NCBI GenBank assembly: GCA_024529925.1
Contig: JAFEUB010001373.1
Coordinates: forward strand, 1,737,501 to 1,801,500
Length of the DNA stretch: 64,000 nucleotides
Source: Ophthalmolycus amberensis
Taxonomy: Eukaryota; Chordata; Actinopteri; Perciformes; Zoarcidae
Direction: 5' to 3'
The notes below the pieces were generated by a model. The model searched no databases. It was not told where the DNA came from and worked only from the letters and a program-made list of their open reading frames with translations. A program made the translations under genes and the position numbers. Positions 12,440-26,500 of this stretch are shown piece after piece (positions within the stretch are counted from its first letter, which is position 1; each line of letters begins with the position of its first letter).

Positions 12440-14041
12440 GAGATCTGTCAAGTCGATCCGTTCCCTCTTCTTTGGAGACGGCGACGATCCTTCAGCTCAC
12501 CCTGTCGCAGTCACTCTTCAATATGTTGATGTTTGTGTAGTCCAGGTTCAGTAATACACCGTCAAAAAAACTTGCTCTTTACATTAAGTTATAACGAGAA
12601 CGATAAGAGTATATGCCTTCATTACTTGATGTGTTGAGACTTCAGCTGCCGGCTAAGCCAACTGTAATACTAAACAAGTAGCATCACATGTTGAGGCCAA
12701 GTGCCTGTCTTTGCTCAGAGTGACAGCTACATTGTCGGGGGGAAGCATGTGTAATCTAATCTCTTGTTGCCATCCTCATCTGTTCATCATTAATTCATAC
12801 TAATAGGTTTGGTTTCCACCACATGCGGTAGTCTACGGTTCTCACACAGAGTCACTGAAGGATGGCAAAATAGGAAAATCTGAATAACAACCAACAGAAA
12901 ACTACAGTCTGACAAATCAACAACGGATGTTAGAGAGAAAAAGCTCACACAGTGTCCCGGTATATATTTGCTGCTATATTTGCAACACTGTGAAGATGAT
13001 GAAAGTTATTGACAAACTACATTCTGGTCTGTTCTCGACCCCTGCTTACCTGGTGGTGTCGTGGTGGTGGGAGAATAACAGAAAGAAGTCCTGACAAAAT
13101 GCTGTAGAGTTTGAGGAAAGTGTTTTCTAGTCTGTTTCAACCTGTGAGTCAGCCTGAGAAACACCATCAGTGAGAAACAACGAAGGACTGTCTGGTTACC
13201 AGGAAGTGTGTGCTGAGCTCATAAAGGTAAAAGTCCACTGCCTCTGGATAGGCCACGTAAATCACATGTGGACACTTTGTATGGTGACAAAATAATTAAA
13301 CCCCTCAGGTTGAAATTTAATTGACATCCAGGACTTAAGGTGGGATGTTTTATCTGCTGTTGGTTTACCTATAGGTGGTGCTCAGTTATTGAAGTTGTTA
13401 ACATAGACATGGCAATAAATACAGTAGATATATAGATATATAAATAGTATTGAGTTGCATTATGGGAGATGTAGGGATGCAGTGTTTTTGACCCATTTAG
13501 CAAACAAAACGTGAACTGTGCTGCATCTGTTTAATTAACCTGGTTTTAAACAATCTTTCTTTTGCAAGAGCCCAGAGTTTTTGTCAGAGCATAACTAAAA
13601 CGATGAGTATAACCCTTTAATAATGTTAGACTCTATTTTAGACTCTAAGAGGTTCAATTTCTCTCTTTAACAATCGAACACAACTTTATACATGTAGATG
13701 AGGGTTTAAAAAAGGAGTAACAAACATATTTATTATTTAAAATAGACTGTAGATTTGTAAACCAGTCAAATAAGACGGAAGAAAATAAGAAAAATACGAA
13801 AAAGGTCCAGTAAAATGCAAAGATAAAAGTATAAGGCAGAGGGCTTGAGGTGCGAGCGGCTCCTGTGTCCACATGATCCACATTCAGGAAGTGGTGTGTG
13901 GGACACCCAGGGGAGAGGCGGTGTTGTCTTCCTGACAGCGGAGAGTCCACTCCCAGTGGAAACAAACACTTCTAGGTCCATTGTTAACTAATACAATTCA
14001 ATAAATAGCTTTTTTTATATTATTTTCCAGTAAAGAGAACA
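12440..14041. promoter_or_regulatory. Divergent tmc5-tmc7 intergenic region (5' UTRs and promoters)
   Basis: No coding exon was seen. On the minus strand a possible 5' UTR exon of tmc5 ends at a good donor (CACCAG/gtaagc, around 13050-13052). It could splice to the exon carrying the MTS start, near 12480-12500. On the plus strand the tmc7 start exon is at 14042. The two 5' ends thus lie within about 1 kb of each other. The apparent ORFs at 13654-13981 have no splice or family support. Confidence 0.4.
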
Positions 14042-17000
14042 ATGGAGGTCGACTCAGGTAAAGTTGAAGTTATAGTTACTTGTGTTTGCAGCTAACGTCC
14101 TTATCAATAAGTTAGCTCGGTTAGTTCAAACTCACCGCAGCATTAGCTAAACCAGCTAATGATGCTAGTTAGCTTCAAAGTTCAGAGTAAGAGCCGACAA
14201 CGACAGGCTGACAGCTGTCACCTGATAGTGAATAGTTTGAGAAAGAGTCACAGTTGAAGGACTCGTTCGGTTTGCGGTAATAATAAAACCCGCTGTTTGC
14301 GTTTTAACTTGCTGACTCTGCTCCTCGGTTCGCTTTTAACTGGAGCTGGGTGAACACAGAGACAACAGAGTCCCTGTTTGTCTCAATGTTACACTTCTTT
14401 ATAAACTGGTACGAGCTACTCTCTGGAATGTGATGATGACCAGCACACTAATACTTAATAAAACATAAACACGATCCTCTTGTCATTTTAAACATTGTGA
14501 AACGTCTGCTTCTGACAGTCATTGTGCCCAGCATCCATAATAACACTGATATCTGACAACTCAGATATATTCAGACCCGCTCAAGATATTAACACACAAT
14601 TTATAACTAAATATAGAATCATGAAAACTACCTCCCAACGTGTCTGTCTCAACTATGGGAAGGCATTGTAACACATGAATGATGAGTGAATTGTACACAG
14701 ATGTTGGCATCTGTGTTGTTGTTTTCTCTGTGTTGGAACATTATCACCATCTTGTCACTACGACTATAATTTCCTTCAGTAGCGGTGAAAGATTATCACC
14801 TTTCAAAATGTGTCAGTTTTAATCGCATCATAACTGTTGGCGAGTTGTTATCAGACAGTAGCCTTCAGCACCACACTGTCAAATATGATGCTGTCTAATC
14901 ATCTATATTTACGTGTTCTAGTTTTCTACACCGATCACAGTGGGAGAGCCAGTAACCCGCTGCTGGACCAGCTCCCCAGCTACCAGTCCCTGCTGTACCG
15001 CAGGAAGTCGTCAGCCGCCGGCCCCAAACGAAGAAACAGCACCAGGGCGCGACTCGGCTCCTCCGGCAGCGGGAAATGGGGCGCGAGCACTGTCGGCAGA
15101 AATGAGGAGAAGCAGAAGAGTCAGATGGCTCAGAGACCCATAAGGGAGCTACCCAAGACCATGGCCGAGAAACGCAGAGACGAGTACGAGACCCACTGCT
15201 GTAGTATCACTAAGATGTTAAATAGACCTATGTTTAAAAAGTATCGTACCGCAACAAACAATGTGTTTTGACTATTAGAACACAGCGCTTGGAGGAGAAT
15301 CGCGAGCTCAGCAGTTTTGGACAGTTGAAGGTAAGCACCCGCAGGTGCCTGAGGAGGCTGAGGGATGATGTCCATGAATGGCTGAGCTCCCTGAAGCTCT
15401 GGAGGGGAGACATCCACATGATAGAGGGTGAGCGATAGAAAGGAAATGAGATGGACTGCCCTGAGCCTCAGAGGCATTCATTGATTCCTACTCAGGATGG
15501 CACACATGAGTAAACACACTTCTGTGTACCAATTGTGATGATTGTTGTCCCAAAAGTTCATTTCTCCCTCCGTTCTCCTTTCCGCTCAATAGGGATGTTC
15601 GGCACAGGAATCCTGTCCTACTTCTCCTTCCTGCGCTTCCTGGTCATGCTCAACTTGATCATCTTTGTGCTCATGTTCAGCTTCGTCATGTTACCCATCA
15701 TCATCGCCCCGAGCGCTTCAGGAAACATCACCTACAACCAGAATGACGGTGAGAGAGGACGCTCGCTTGTTTCGACTTTGAGCGTAAACTAGGCATCGCG
15801 TAGTCTGAAGCTTGTTTTTTTCTTGTGTTTCACTGCAGGAAGTGTGTGCAGTGTTTATCCAAGCAGCGCCCGGAGAGGTCTGGTCATCTTTCATGAGCAC
15901 ATTACAGATCTGCTGTCTGGGGGAGTAAGTCGTTTCACTCAGACGTGAATGGGTTCTGGACGAACGGAAAACAAGTTTGTATTTGGTTTCTTCACTCCCC
16001 TTCTGTGCTTAACCTGCAGGGCTTTCTGGAACAGACCTATCTGTTCTACGGCTACTACAAAGTGGACAAAATACACTTCCCAAAGGCCACTTACAATTTG
16101 CCGCTGGCCTACCTGCTGGTCACGATAGCCTACCTGTTCCTCAGCCTCGTCTGGATAGTGAAAAGGTAAGAAAAAGACAAAGCTCATTAGGAATGAACTG
16201 GAAGTTCCTGGAAATGTTAACACACTTCGAATTACTGTTCTTCAAGGTCCGCCACGGGATTCAAACGTAACCTGATTCAGGATGAGGATCGCTTTCAGAG
16301 CTTCTGCAACAAGATCTTCGCTGGCTGGGACTTCTGCATCACCAACGAGAACGCTGTGCGGCTGAAGAGAAGCAGCTTACTCTACGAGCTCAGGGTCAGC
16401 GGCTCATTTCTGTTCAACAAGATGTTTAGTGGGACGTGCTCCGAGTACAACGTAAACCTAAACAGCAGCATAGTGTAGGAAAATATAAAGCTAAATGTAG
16501 TGAAGAAGTATACGATGTCTAGCTCTTCTCAGGCATTTAGACCCGTTTTTTATTTTTCTCTTTAGTTGTTTGTTGCAAATGTTTGATCTTTGTCTGTCTG
16601 CCTCGTTCTGAACCTGCACAATCTTCTGTCCCCAGACGGATTTGGAGGAGGAGAGGATCAAACAGAAAATAGCAGATCGCACCCGTAAGGAGAGATGTCG
16701 GATTTACCTAATCCGCCTCATTCTCAACCTTTTTGTCATCGCCGTGCTGGCGAGTTGCTTCTACAGCATTTATCAAGCCACCATCTTCTCCCAGAAAGTG
16801 CAGATGGATAAGATAAAGGTAGTGACGTGTCGCTTTTGTTATCATCCTTCTCTCCGAGTAACTGCTCGTCACAGAGTCGTGCACTTGGAACCACATTGTG
16901 TTTGATTGCAGGAGAATTTCATCGTGGATCTCATCTACGAGTACCTACCCTCAATCGTCATGACCCTGGCCAACTTCATCACCCCCCTCCTCTTCTCCGT

Positions 17001-19355
17001 CATCATCAACTACGAGGACTACTCGCCTGCGTTCGAGATCCGCTTCACGTTGATGAGGTACGGCTGACTCACGCATCCCTTTTCTCACCGCTGAAGCTGT
17101 AGCCTGATGGCACGAGGAGACACGCGGCATGTTTGCCATGAAAAGATGCAAACAAAGAGGAATTAATACACGTCTGTTCTGTCCTCTTTGTCCCCAGGTG
17201 TGTCTTCATGCGGTTGACCAGTATTGGGGTGTTGCTCTTCTCTCTCTGGTCTCAGATCACTAAGTGTGAAGAGGAGCCCTGCATCTGTGGCTATAACCAC
17301 AAGCTTTACTCTGTAAGTCACTTTCCTGCATTCCAATGCACAACAGGCACGTCCTGTATTGGGGCCGATAAAGACATTTTACAATCGATCGGAACCCGTC
17401 ATTGAGCTACACTGAGCCCGATCCCATCCTTTAGTTTACATCGGCTGCCACAGACGTTTCATCAACTCTCCCCCGCTCTGCTGACCTCCTCGTAAACATC
17501 CGATTGATTTTAATAACTTAAATGTGCTTTGAAGTGTGTACTGTGCAGCTGAATTATCTATATCTATCTATAATCAATATTAAATGACCCGGATCGGGAT
17601 CTGGTCCCTTCATTAGTGAGTGAGCACCACATGTGTTCAGTCCTTTGTCACTCCGATATGAAATGGATCGTTAAGCTGTAACACGTGGAGCTGATGCTGG
17701 TCTGGGCCGACCTCCCCACAGCGCTCTGGTGACGTATTCAAAGCACTTTTTATTTTCCTGTTTCCTTCTCGTCCACAGTGTTGGGAGACCCACGTGGGCC
17801 AGGAGATGTACAAACTCACCATCTTTGACTTCATCATCATCGTCGCAGTCACCATCTTTGTGGAGTTTCCCAGAAAGTAAGTTCTCATCTTTAAAAACAA
17901 ACACATCTCCATCATCTCAACTGACTCTGAAGGTGCGTTCACACCTGTAGTTCACTTGGACCGAACCGAGGGAAACGTTTTCACATTGTTGCATTGTTTT
18001 TAGTTCTGGTCTGGTTCCTGTTCTTAATGCATGTCAAGAGGCAGAGACATGTTACTTTTATAAAAGTATTGGGTGTCTTCATGTCTTTCGACGTCATGGT
18101 CTTGCCTTTCCTCTGGTCTTTCTCCCCCGTTGTTCTTCCTCCACGTGTGACCGTGTCCTTGTGTTGCTCCTCAGGCTGATAGTGAATTACTGTGACTGCG
18201 GCCTGGCTAAGTGGTGGGGCCAGCAGGAGTTTGCTATTCCTCAGAATGTGCTGGAGATCGTCTACGGTCAGACCATCTGCTGGATCGGCACCTTCTACTG
18301 CCCGATTCTGCCGGCCATCTGCACCATTAAATACTTCTTTATCTTCTATAGTCAAAAAGGTAGGTCTAAATCAAACTGTTTGTGTTTTTACACAGATCAA
18401 AATCAGAGTTTGTGATGTTCTTATCTGCTCTTTGTTTTAGGTCTCGTTGATAACAAACTGCCGTCCGGCCACACGTCCGTTCCGAGCTTCCAGCTCCAAC
18501 TTCTTCTTCCTGGCCGTGCTGCTGATCGGCCTAGCTCTGGCCTGTCTGCCCGTCACCTTTAGTGTGGCACAGTGAGTAATGCACCGTCCACAACCATGTT
18601 GAGTTCTATCTTTACTTCACTGGGCCGCATCTGAACGTCACCGTCAGAGTAAGTGAAGCGTCGCTCATTGCTGCTGTCTACGTGTGCACAGAATAAACTC
18701 GTCCTGGGCCTGTGGACCGTTTGTTAACTACAACACGTCGTGGGAGGTGCTGCCGACGACAGTAGCCGAGCTGCCTCACGGAATGAAAACGCTCCTCTTC
18801 GCTCTCTCGTCAGAGGCCTTCGCTGTGTCCTTCTTCGTTGTCACGTGGTACGTGTGTCCGTCCGGTATTTCAGCATTTTAACGGTTGATAACGAGTGGTC
18901 TTTTCTCTGCTTGGTTGTGATTTTTGTCATTTCCCCGTGCAGCTTGGCCATGTTTTATGTGATCGCACTAGCTGGAGCTCACAAGAGAGTTATCAACCAG
19001 CTGAGGGAGCAGCTAGCTATGGTAGGTGTTTCAAGTTTATTCACCTTCTTCTATTTCTCTTTTCTTAATCATGCATTGACCCAGCTCGATCAGCATTTGA
19101 GTTTTTACAAAATAAATTGGGATCTACTTTCTGTTTTCTGTTTTGTTTTCCCAGGACGGCCGTGACAAGCGCTTCTTGATCCAAAAGCTGTGCCAGGCCC
19201 AGAGGCTCTCAGCCATCAAATCCCCGGTGTCCAAATCCCAGCCCCGCAGGAGCAGCAGCAGGAGCAGCCCCAGCTACCACACCAGCTTCTCCAACAATTT
19301 CAATGAAGGTGTGTTTCTGGCACACGCGCAGCCGGACTCCTCCACACACGTGTGA
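14042..19355 (+). CDS. tmc7: Transmembrane channel-like protein 7 (one-base frame break as given)
   Basis: Sixteen exons: 14042-14057, 14922-15183, 15279-15427, 15593-15748, 15839-15924, 16020-16165, 16247-16394, 16636-16818, 16912-17057, 17198-17312, 17779-17876, 18175-18359, 18441-18571, 18692-18847, 18943-19021, 19155-19355. Landmarks match TMC7 as I recall it: LPSYQSLLYRR, MFGTGILSYFSFLRFLV, KIFAGWDFCITNENAV, NFITPLLFSVIINYEDYSP, the TMC signature CWETHVGQEMYKLTIFDF, GQQEFAIPQNVLEIVYGQTI, ACGPFVNYNTSWEV and ALAGAHKRVINQLREQL. The product is a multi-pass TMC membrane protein; TMC7 is reported in Golgi and germ-cell contexts. All junction phases agree except 18359/18441, where one base is in excess (total 2,257 bases). 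Removing it would give about 751 aa; read literally, translation stops at TAG 18560-18562. Homology continues unchanged afterwards, so I annotate an intact gene with a probable sequence error or polymorphism. Confidence 0.92.
18354..18359 (+). other. Putative one-base insertion (A5 run) at the end of tmc7 exon 12
   Basis: The exon ends AGT CAA AAA G before gtaggt, phase 1. The next exon at 18441 must start in phase 0 to read VSLITNCRPATRPFRASS. Four A's instead of five at 18354-18358 would restore SQK|VSLITN. No alternative GT or AG nearby fixes the phase. See findings. Confidence 0.75.
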
Positions 19356-20584
19356 GGCAGGGGCCTGATATCACACACCAAAAGAGCAGAGACTGGACAG
19401 ACGGACTGGAGTTTAAAACCAAAGTAATACCTTAAATGATGTGAGCTGCTACAGACCGGCTTACATTAGTTTGGTGTGTCTTTTCCGTGTTCTTTTGTTG
19501 ACAGTCTGACGATCATGAAACTATTAGGAGGCCACAATGTTCAAGTATTTTTAAACCAGAATGATCATTGCTGCTCAGATGTTTTGTGGTGTTGTTTTGC
19601 TGCGGCGTGCATCTTTTCCTTCTGAGAAGGACTTGCATCACTATAACCACTAGAGTTTGAAAAATCTTTCTGAATTGTATGCACTTTAAATGTATTAACA
19701 CTAGTGCTTTCTTACTTTTATAACTTTTGTGTTGACATTGCAGTGTGTTCATGCTGCGTCTTGTGTGTTTTTACCATTTGTCACTATCAGAAACACTGTA
19801 GGTGTATAATAATGCAAAGAACAAATGTATTTCAAAATACTAATCTGTAATCATGTTACCATTTAACCATCACTGTGACTGTGTATAAAGTCTACATCAT
19901 ATACACTTCCCTCACCTACCAACAAAACGAAGAATCGTAACGACATACACATTTACACACACACACACACACACAATTCTTTTCTTCCCTATTTTCCAGT
20001 GTAGGGGGGATTTCCAGTGATTTAGTTTCTTAGATACCATTGATAGAAAAAAAAGAATAATCCAACTCGGCAGATACCTCTATGCATCCTTGTATTCAAG
20101 TGGATGGATTACAATTTCATTTCACTCCCAATACCTCTGATAAACACTGTTCTATATCAAATGAAATGTTCTGACTTTTGCAACAATCCTTGAAAAGTGT
20201 GGATCACTGAACATGTAAATCCACATTTAAGTTGGAAAAGGGTGGAAAACTGACCATTTTTGTTACTCACATATATAACGTGTGTAAAAATACTATTTGG
20301 TCAGATTTGGGTAATAAATGCTGTTCTACTTTATTATGATGCGCATTGTATAACTGCGGTGACTGGAAAATAAATGCTGAAATTCGTCAAAACAATCTTC
20401 AATCTTTTTATTTCCTCTTTTTACCTCACAACGGTCTCGCTGCTGTACTACCTCCGAGCCAGCAGAGGGCGCTGCTCCCGGAGCTTTGCTCTGACAATGA
20501 CAGCAGCTCAGCTGGTACGGAACCGGAGGCAGCGTGCTGTTGCTCATCGAGAGATCAGTCAGCTAAAAAAAAAAAAGAGAAGAG
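19356..20584 (+). other. tmc7 3' UTR and the short tmc7-nomo intergenic region
   Basis: No coding exon was seen. The tmc7 3' UTR probably runs to AATAAA at 20313-20318 or 20369-20374. A short (CA)n lies at 19955-19974. The GC-richer stretch 20450-20570 just before the nomo ATG is the likely nomo promoter and 5' UTR. An A12 run ends 8 bases before that start codon. The two genes are in tandem with only about 200 bases between the tmc7 poly(A) signal and the nomo ATG. Confidence 0.55.
20369..20374 (+). terminator. Candidate tmc7 poly(A) signal
   Basis: AATAAA here, with another at 20313-20318, is the last such signal before nomo. The tmc7 3' UTR would be about 1 kb. Confidence 0.45.
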
Positions 20585-23500
20585 ATGTTGAGAATTACGA
20601 TCCGGGCGGACGTAGGAGCCCTTTGGCTGTTATTCTGCATCACCTATACCCAGTTCTCCACCGTGTCCTCCGATGACATAGTGGTGGCATGCGGGGGGTT
20701 TGTGAAATCCGACGTTGAGATCAATTACTCCCTGATCGAGGTGAGAGTGGCTCGCTAGCTAACAGCTAGCAGGTTCATCGTAGTAAGCTAAAGGTTAGGC
20801 GGAGATTTGCTTGACTTGCAGTTTGAATGAAATGACCACAACAGCAGTCCACGTTATCTCAAAGGCTGCTTTCTCTTGCTAGCAAACACAAAATTGGGAC
20901 AATGTCTGTGACGTTGTTTTTACGTCAATGTAGCTATCTGCTAGTTTGCTACTGCGGATGTTTTCTCTACGCGGTCACGGTTTACTGAAAACCCCATTAT
21001 GTTGGCATATATTACATTACTGTTCTACGTTATTTGTGTTAAACGCTGTTCACTCTTAAACCTTAAACCTGTCTGTTGAGCAGGAATACGTTAGGTGCTA
21101 ACTAGCTAACAGTCCTAATCCTTGCTGATTCACAGGCTCCATCGGATTATCCAGTTAGCCTAATTAGTGACATTAACTAAATCCCAGGTAGACTGATCCG
21201 TTTGTGAATGACAGCTGATACTAATTACTCAACCAATTAGCCAATCAGCGTCGTATTAAAGCGACAGAGACCGTACTGCTGCCATAGCAGTTAAGGTTTA
21301 GTTAATATACTGATTTAATGATCATGTTCTGTCTTCTTTCATGATCAGATCAAACTGTACACCAAACAAGGTTCCTTGAAATATCAAACGGATTGTGCTC
21401 CAATCAATGGCTACTTCATGATCCCTCTCTATGACAAGGTATGAGATTCACTCCGTTGAGAACTTCTAACTTTCTTTTTGTTCCACTGGTGATGATTGTA
21501 ATCTACAGACGTGTCTCTTTCACACAGGGAGACTTTGTTCTGAAGATCGAGCCGCCTCTTGGGTGGAGCTTTGGTAAGATTACATAAACACCCACATCCT
21601 CAAAATTGACCAGATTTCGTTTAAGCCAGCTGTTGTCCACGAAATGCTTCAAGGATGTTTGCATTATTTATGTTCTTGCTTCATCTGGGTCTTACCTCTC
21701 ACCAGAGCCAACCAGTGTTAACCTCCATGTGGATGGAGTGAGTGACATCTGCACAAAAGAAGAAGACATCAACTTTATTTTCACTGGCTTTTCAGTCTCG
21801 GGAACGGTGAGAAGTCTGAAGGATTTCATGCCTAATTAATGGACACATGTAGTCCTGAACACCCTAAGAGCTTCTCTGCACACCTTCAGGTTCTGAGTAA
21901 AGGCCATCTCCTGGGTCCGGCTGCTGTGGAGGTCAGACTGACCCGAGCGGGAACCGAGGAGAGACTTCAGAGTGTCGTCACACAGCCTGGAGGAAAGTAA
22001 GTGGCTCTCACCTGTTCTTTTTGTTAAGGCTTCACAAGAGTTACTCTGCAGTAAACATGCGTCTCTTAAATTGTTCGCTATTTCAATGGCTTCCCTTTTT
22101 TAAAACAGGTACACCTTTTTAAAAGTACTCCCTGGAAATTATGACATCACAGCTGCTCATCCCTCCTGGACTCTGGAGCAGGTCGGTACCTTCACTTCAG
22201 TTTTTCATTAGACCTTCTCAACACGCACAGACTGTATAGAAACATGAATGTATCGCATGTGATGTCGCCAAAGCCTTTTTTAAGGACCGTTTGAGTTCAG
22301 GTGGTGGTCTTTCGGTTTGCTTTGTCATTGACTGGAGATAGAAAGTCTGTGGAGTGATGAGCTAGCAAACCTTCCTGTGAACCCAACATTAATTATCTTT
22401 TTTGAGGGGGAACACAACGGGGATATTTGGGGGGAGATATCACGTCAACAGTTTATGCCACACAGTAGTATAAATCGTGTGAAAGCTGGGAACCTGAAGA
22501 TTCATTTTAATTCAGCTCAGCAGTTTGTCAAGTTCTAGTCATAAATTAAAATAATTAATTAAAGTAAATAGGACATCCTGGTGGAACCATATGATGCCAT
22601 TCTCATGCTCACTTATGTCTCAGAAGATGTTGCAGCAATTTTTGGAGTAAAACCGTTTATGACAGAGATTTGTTGGTAAATTGAACACTTTCTTTTTCAT
22701 CACTTGAGAGTTGATCAAAAGGATGATAAATCCCTCCAGAATACCAGAGTAAGACACCAAGCCATGCATCCTCTGAATGACAAAGGTCTTTAGTTTGTGG
22801 TGGTAATGTTTCATGAGGCTGATCGTCCTAGAGGTGACAACTCGCACTACAACAACGCACTGCTGAGCGGAGACCTTTGGGACAGAGTTGGAATAGATCA
22901 GCAGGTTCATCACGAATGATCTGAAGCTGTAACTTCCACGGTGACCTTTTCCGTCTCCCGACAGAGCACCACCTCAGTGCTCGTGTCCAACGGCAACGCC
23001 CCGGCTGTCGACCATCTGGTGGTTGGAGGCTACGATGCCTCGGGAGAGGTCCGCAGTGACGGAGAGCCCATGAAAGAGGTCACCTTCCTGCTGTACTCGG
23101 CCACAGTCAAGAAAGAGGTGAACCAACATTATTATTTCATATTTATAGAAACTACGAGGAGTCAAAATGGATGATTTTGGGTGAATTATAACCACAAAAC
23201 TAAGTTACTGCTCCATGTTTATTTTATGTGTTCAGGACGTTGGGGGCTGTAACACATCTCCAGTGGAGGGGGCCGATCCTGGGGACAGCTCCCTGGTCTA
23301 CCTGTGCAGCGCTCTGTCCAGGGAAGATGGGACCTTCGTCTTCCCCTCACTGGCCAGCGGCGAGTACACCGTGGTAAGCTCTCTGTGAAGAGCAGAAGAA
23401 GGGCCGTCGCCATTTCTAATTTCACTAAATAAAGCTGTACTCGTTAAGATTTCACTCCTGGTTGATTTGGCGACACCAATGGCAGGCGTCATTAGACTTC

Positions 23501-26500
23501 ATGACATTTTAACTTGAACATCTCTTGTAAATAGATGATTTCTGCTCCTGTGAACTCCCTCCCTTAAGGTGCCCTTCTACCGGGGAGAAAGGATCACGTT
23601 TGATGTCGCTCCTTCTCGGATGAATTTCAAGGTGGAACACAACAGCTTGAAGCTGGAGGTAAAGAATACAATTATATCTCAATACTAGTTTTAGTGTTTG
23701 TCATTATCTTGTGACTGCGACTACATGTTATGCACGCTTCCACATTTTGTGGTGTGACGCTGTTTCTTTTGCTTTTCCCGCAGCCCATCTTCCGTGTCAT
23801 GGGCTTCTCCGTGACCGGCCGAGTTCTCAACGGTGTCGGTGGAGAAGGCGTCCCCGATGCCACGGTGTCCCTCAACAATCAGATGAGAGGTAGCCGTGCT
23901 AGAAGACTCCATGCTTCAGTTTGAAAAGCAACAAAAGTATCTAAATATTGTAACACTACAGCTTACGCTGCTGTTCTGTCCTCACAGTCGTCAGCAAGGA
24001 GGACGGTTCTTTCCGGTTGGAGAACATGACGGCTGGTACATACACCATCCGCGTCAGCAAGAAGCTCATGCTGTTTGAGCCAATCACAGTGAAGATCGCC
24101 CCCAACACACCCCAACTTCCTGACATCATCACAGCTGGGTACGTCTGGCCTGAATACATTCTCTCAGCTTTGTACAACCACGTTGCTAATTAGCTTGATC
24201 TGAACGCTTCTGTTGGTCCCACACCAGGTTCAGTGTGTGTGGCCAGATCTCCATCAGCCGCTTGCCGGAGGGCATGAAGCAGCAGGGCCGCTACAAGGTC
24301 ACTCTGACACACCAGGGCCAAGACAAGGCCTCCAGCAAGACCATCGACTCCGACCCGCAGGGGGCCTTCTGCTTCCAGGCCAAACCTGGAGACTACAGTG
24401 TCCATGTAAGACCGGCAGCATCTAGTTTATTATGCCTCAAAGCTTTCAGCTTGTCCGTCTCAAATTCACTAATTTGACTAAAATATCTCAAAACCGACAT
24501 TTGATTAGCCCACAGTTTCAGTTAATAATTAAATGAACAAGAAGCATCCCTTCAACTCTTGATTTTCAGATTGCCAATATTATTACTATACTAGAGAAAT
24601 TATTGATTTCAGTGCTTACACAGTAGATTAAAAGCTTTGATCTCTACAAGGTAACTTTGGTTATACTTCACCGTGTTCAGGTATCGCTCCCCGAGCCGGA
24701 GGTGAAGGCGGGCCTTGCTCTGCAGCCTCGGGCCCTGGAGGTCTCCCTGGTGGACCAGCCCCTCACAGACCTACTTTTCACCCAATTCATGGCTTCTGTC
24801 TCTGGGAATGTCCACTGTTTAGGTGAGGACCTGTTCCATTTACATTTGTTTTTAGAATACAGTCTTTGTCAGAAGTGTGGCTTCAACCCCGTAAAACCAC
24901 GACACCTTTTCACTGAGCTCCTGTGCTCTGACTGACCTCCAGCCTCCTGTGACGACCCGTCGGTGACCCTGCAGCCGGTGAGTCGGCCGGGCGAGAGGAG
25001 GACGCTGGCTCTGACCGGCAGCAGTGACGTCATCGCCTTCTCCTTTGACGATGTTCTACCAGGGAAATACAAAGGTCAGGACTCACCAGCAATAACACAA
25101 AACATCTGTAATAAGAGCAGTAATAATAGTTGTGAAATTTATACTTTTATTCTTTGCAACAACCTGTTTTCATGTAGGATTAATAAGAAATCAGAAACTG
25201 GTGGTTGTGAGTAGTTGCAGTTGTGTAACTCAACATTTAAGGAGAGCACAAATGCAAAGTCAGCATGCAAGTTTTGACTGAGAAATCAAACTGACCATTG
25301 TTTATCAGCTGTTTTCCTCCATCCTGTTCATATTTCCATTCAGAAATCCAATTACTCTCTAAAGATTGTGGGGAAATAAATGAGTAATTCCCAGCTTCCG
25401 GTCATAATTGATATTTAGCAGCTTTCAGGAAGCTGACATTATTCAATCAGTGTTTCTGTAGCTTCTGGTGCTGCATCCATCTCACCCGCTGTCCAATACA
25501 CACTATGTGTTTGCTGTGCCTGCCTAGCTATCTGCACACACAGCATCTTTTAATAAGGTATGTTTACTCAGCTTGTATTGTTGCCGGGCCCAAGTAGTGA
25601 AAGAAGTTCACTTTGATGATGTTATAATGATAATCATAAGATGAGCCTCGACCTGAAGTGATCACGGCTTCAGAGGGTTTTCCTCCTTTTCAACAGACGT
25701 TCACATCTGTTATGTGACTGTTAGTCTGCTGGTTGATTATTAGTGTTGTCTCTTGACCCGTCAGTGAGTATTCCTCATGAGGAATGGTGCTGGAAGCACA
25801 AGTCTATGGAGGTGGAGGTTCTGGACTCTGATGTTTTGGGGGTGGAGTTCAGACAGATTGGCTACATCCTGCGCTGCTCCCTCTCCCACGCCATCACGTT
25901 GGTGAGTCATCACTACCTGGTGTGTGTTGTGTTAGTTGTTACAGTTCTTCAGACTCTAACTGAATGTGTTTTTACTGCACAGGAGTTCTTCCAAGATGGC
26001 AGCAAACCTGAGAACGTCGGCGTGTACAACCTCTCTAAGGGAGTCAACCGCTTCTGCCTCTCCAAGCCTGGTGAGCTTCATTCACCTGACCTCTCATCAG
26101 CTAAACACAGCATGAATTAGCATATGTAGAACATTCAAATATCAGTGGACCAAGTGTCCCCTTGTGCATCGTTACAGTACAGTGTGTTGAGCCAAAAGGC
26201 CTTACCTGTAGAACTGGAGCAAAGTCATTAATCAACTACAAACTGCTTGTCCAGGTGTTTACAAAGTCACCCCTCGCTCTTGCCACCAGTTCGAGCAGGA
26301 CTTCTACACCTACGATACGTAAGCATTGAGATGCTGTTTCCATTTATTGATGCTTTAAAAGATGCAGCGCCACCAAGTGTCTATTGTTCACCTGTGTCCA
26401 ACAGCTCGGCACCCAGCATCCTGACCCTCACCGCAGTGCGGCATCACATGACCGGGCTCATCACCACCGACAAGATCCTAGACGTCACAGTTACCATCAA

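Noticed and set aside
13654..13981. Minus-strand ORFs between tmc5 and tmc7
   Set aside because: AT-rich, no splice sites or homology; they lie in the promoter-side intergenic region.
22620..22913. 97-codon minus-strand ORF in a nomo intron, considered as a receptor fragment
   Set aside because: Some hydrophobic stretches, but no recognisable receptor motif, and it lies wholly within the intron between exons 22109-22181 and 22965-23117.
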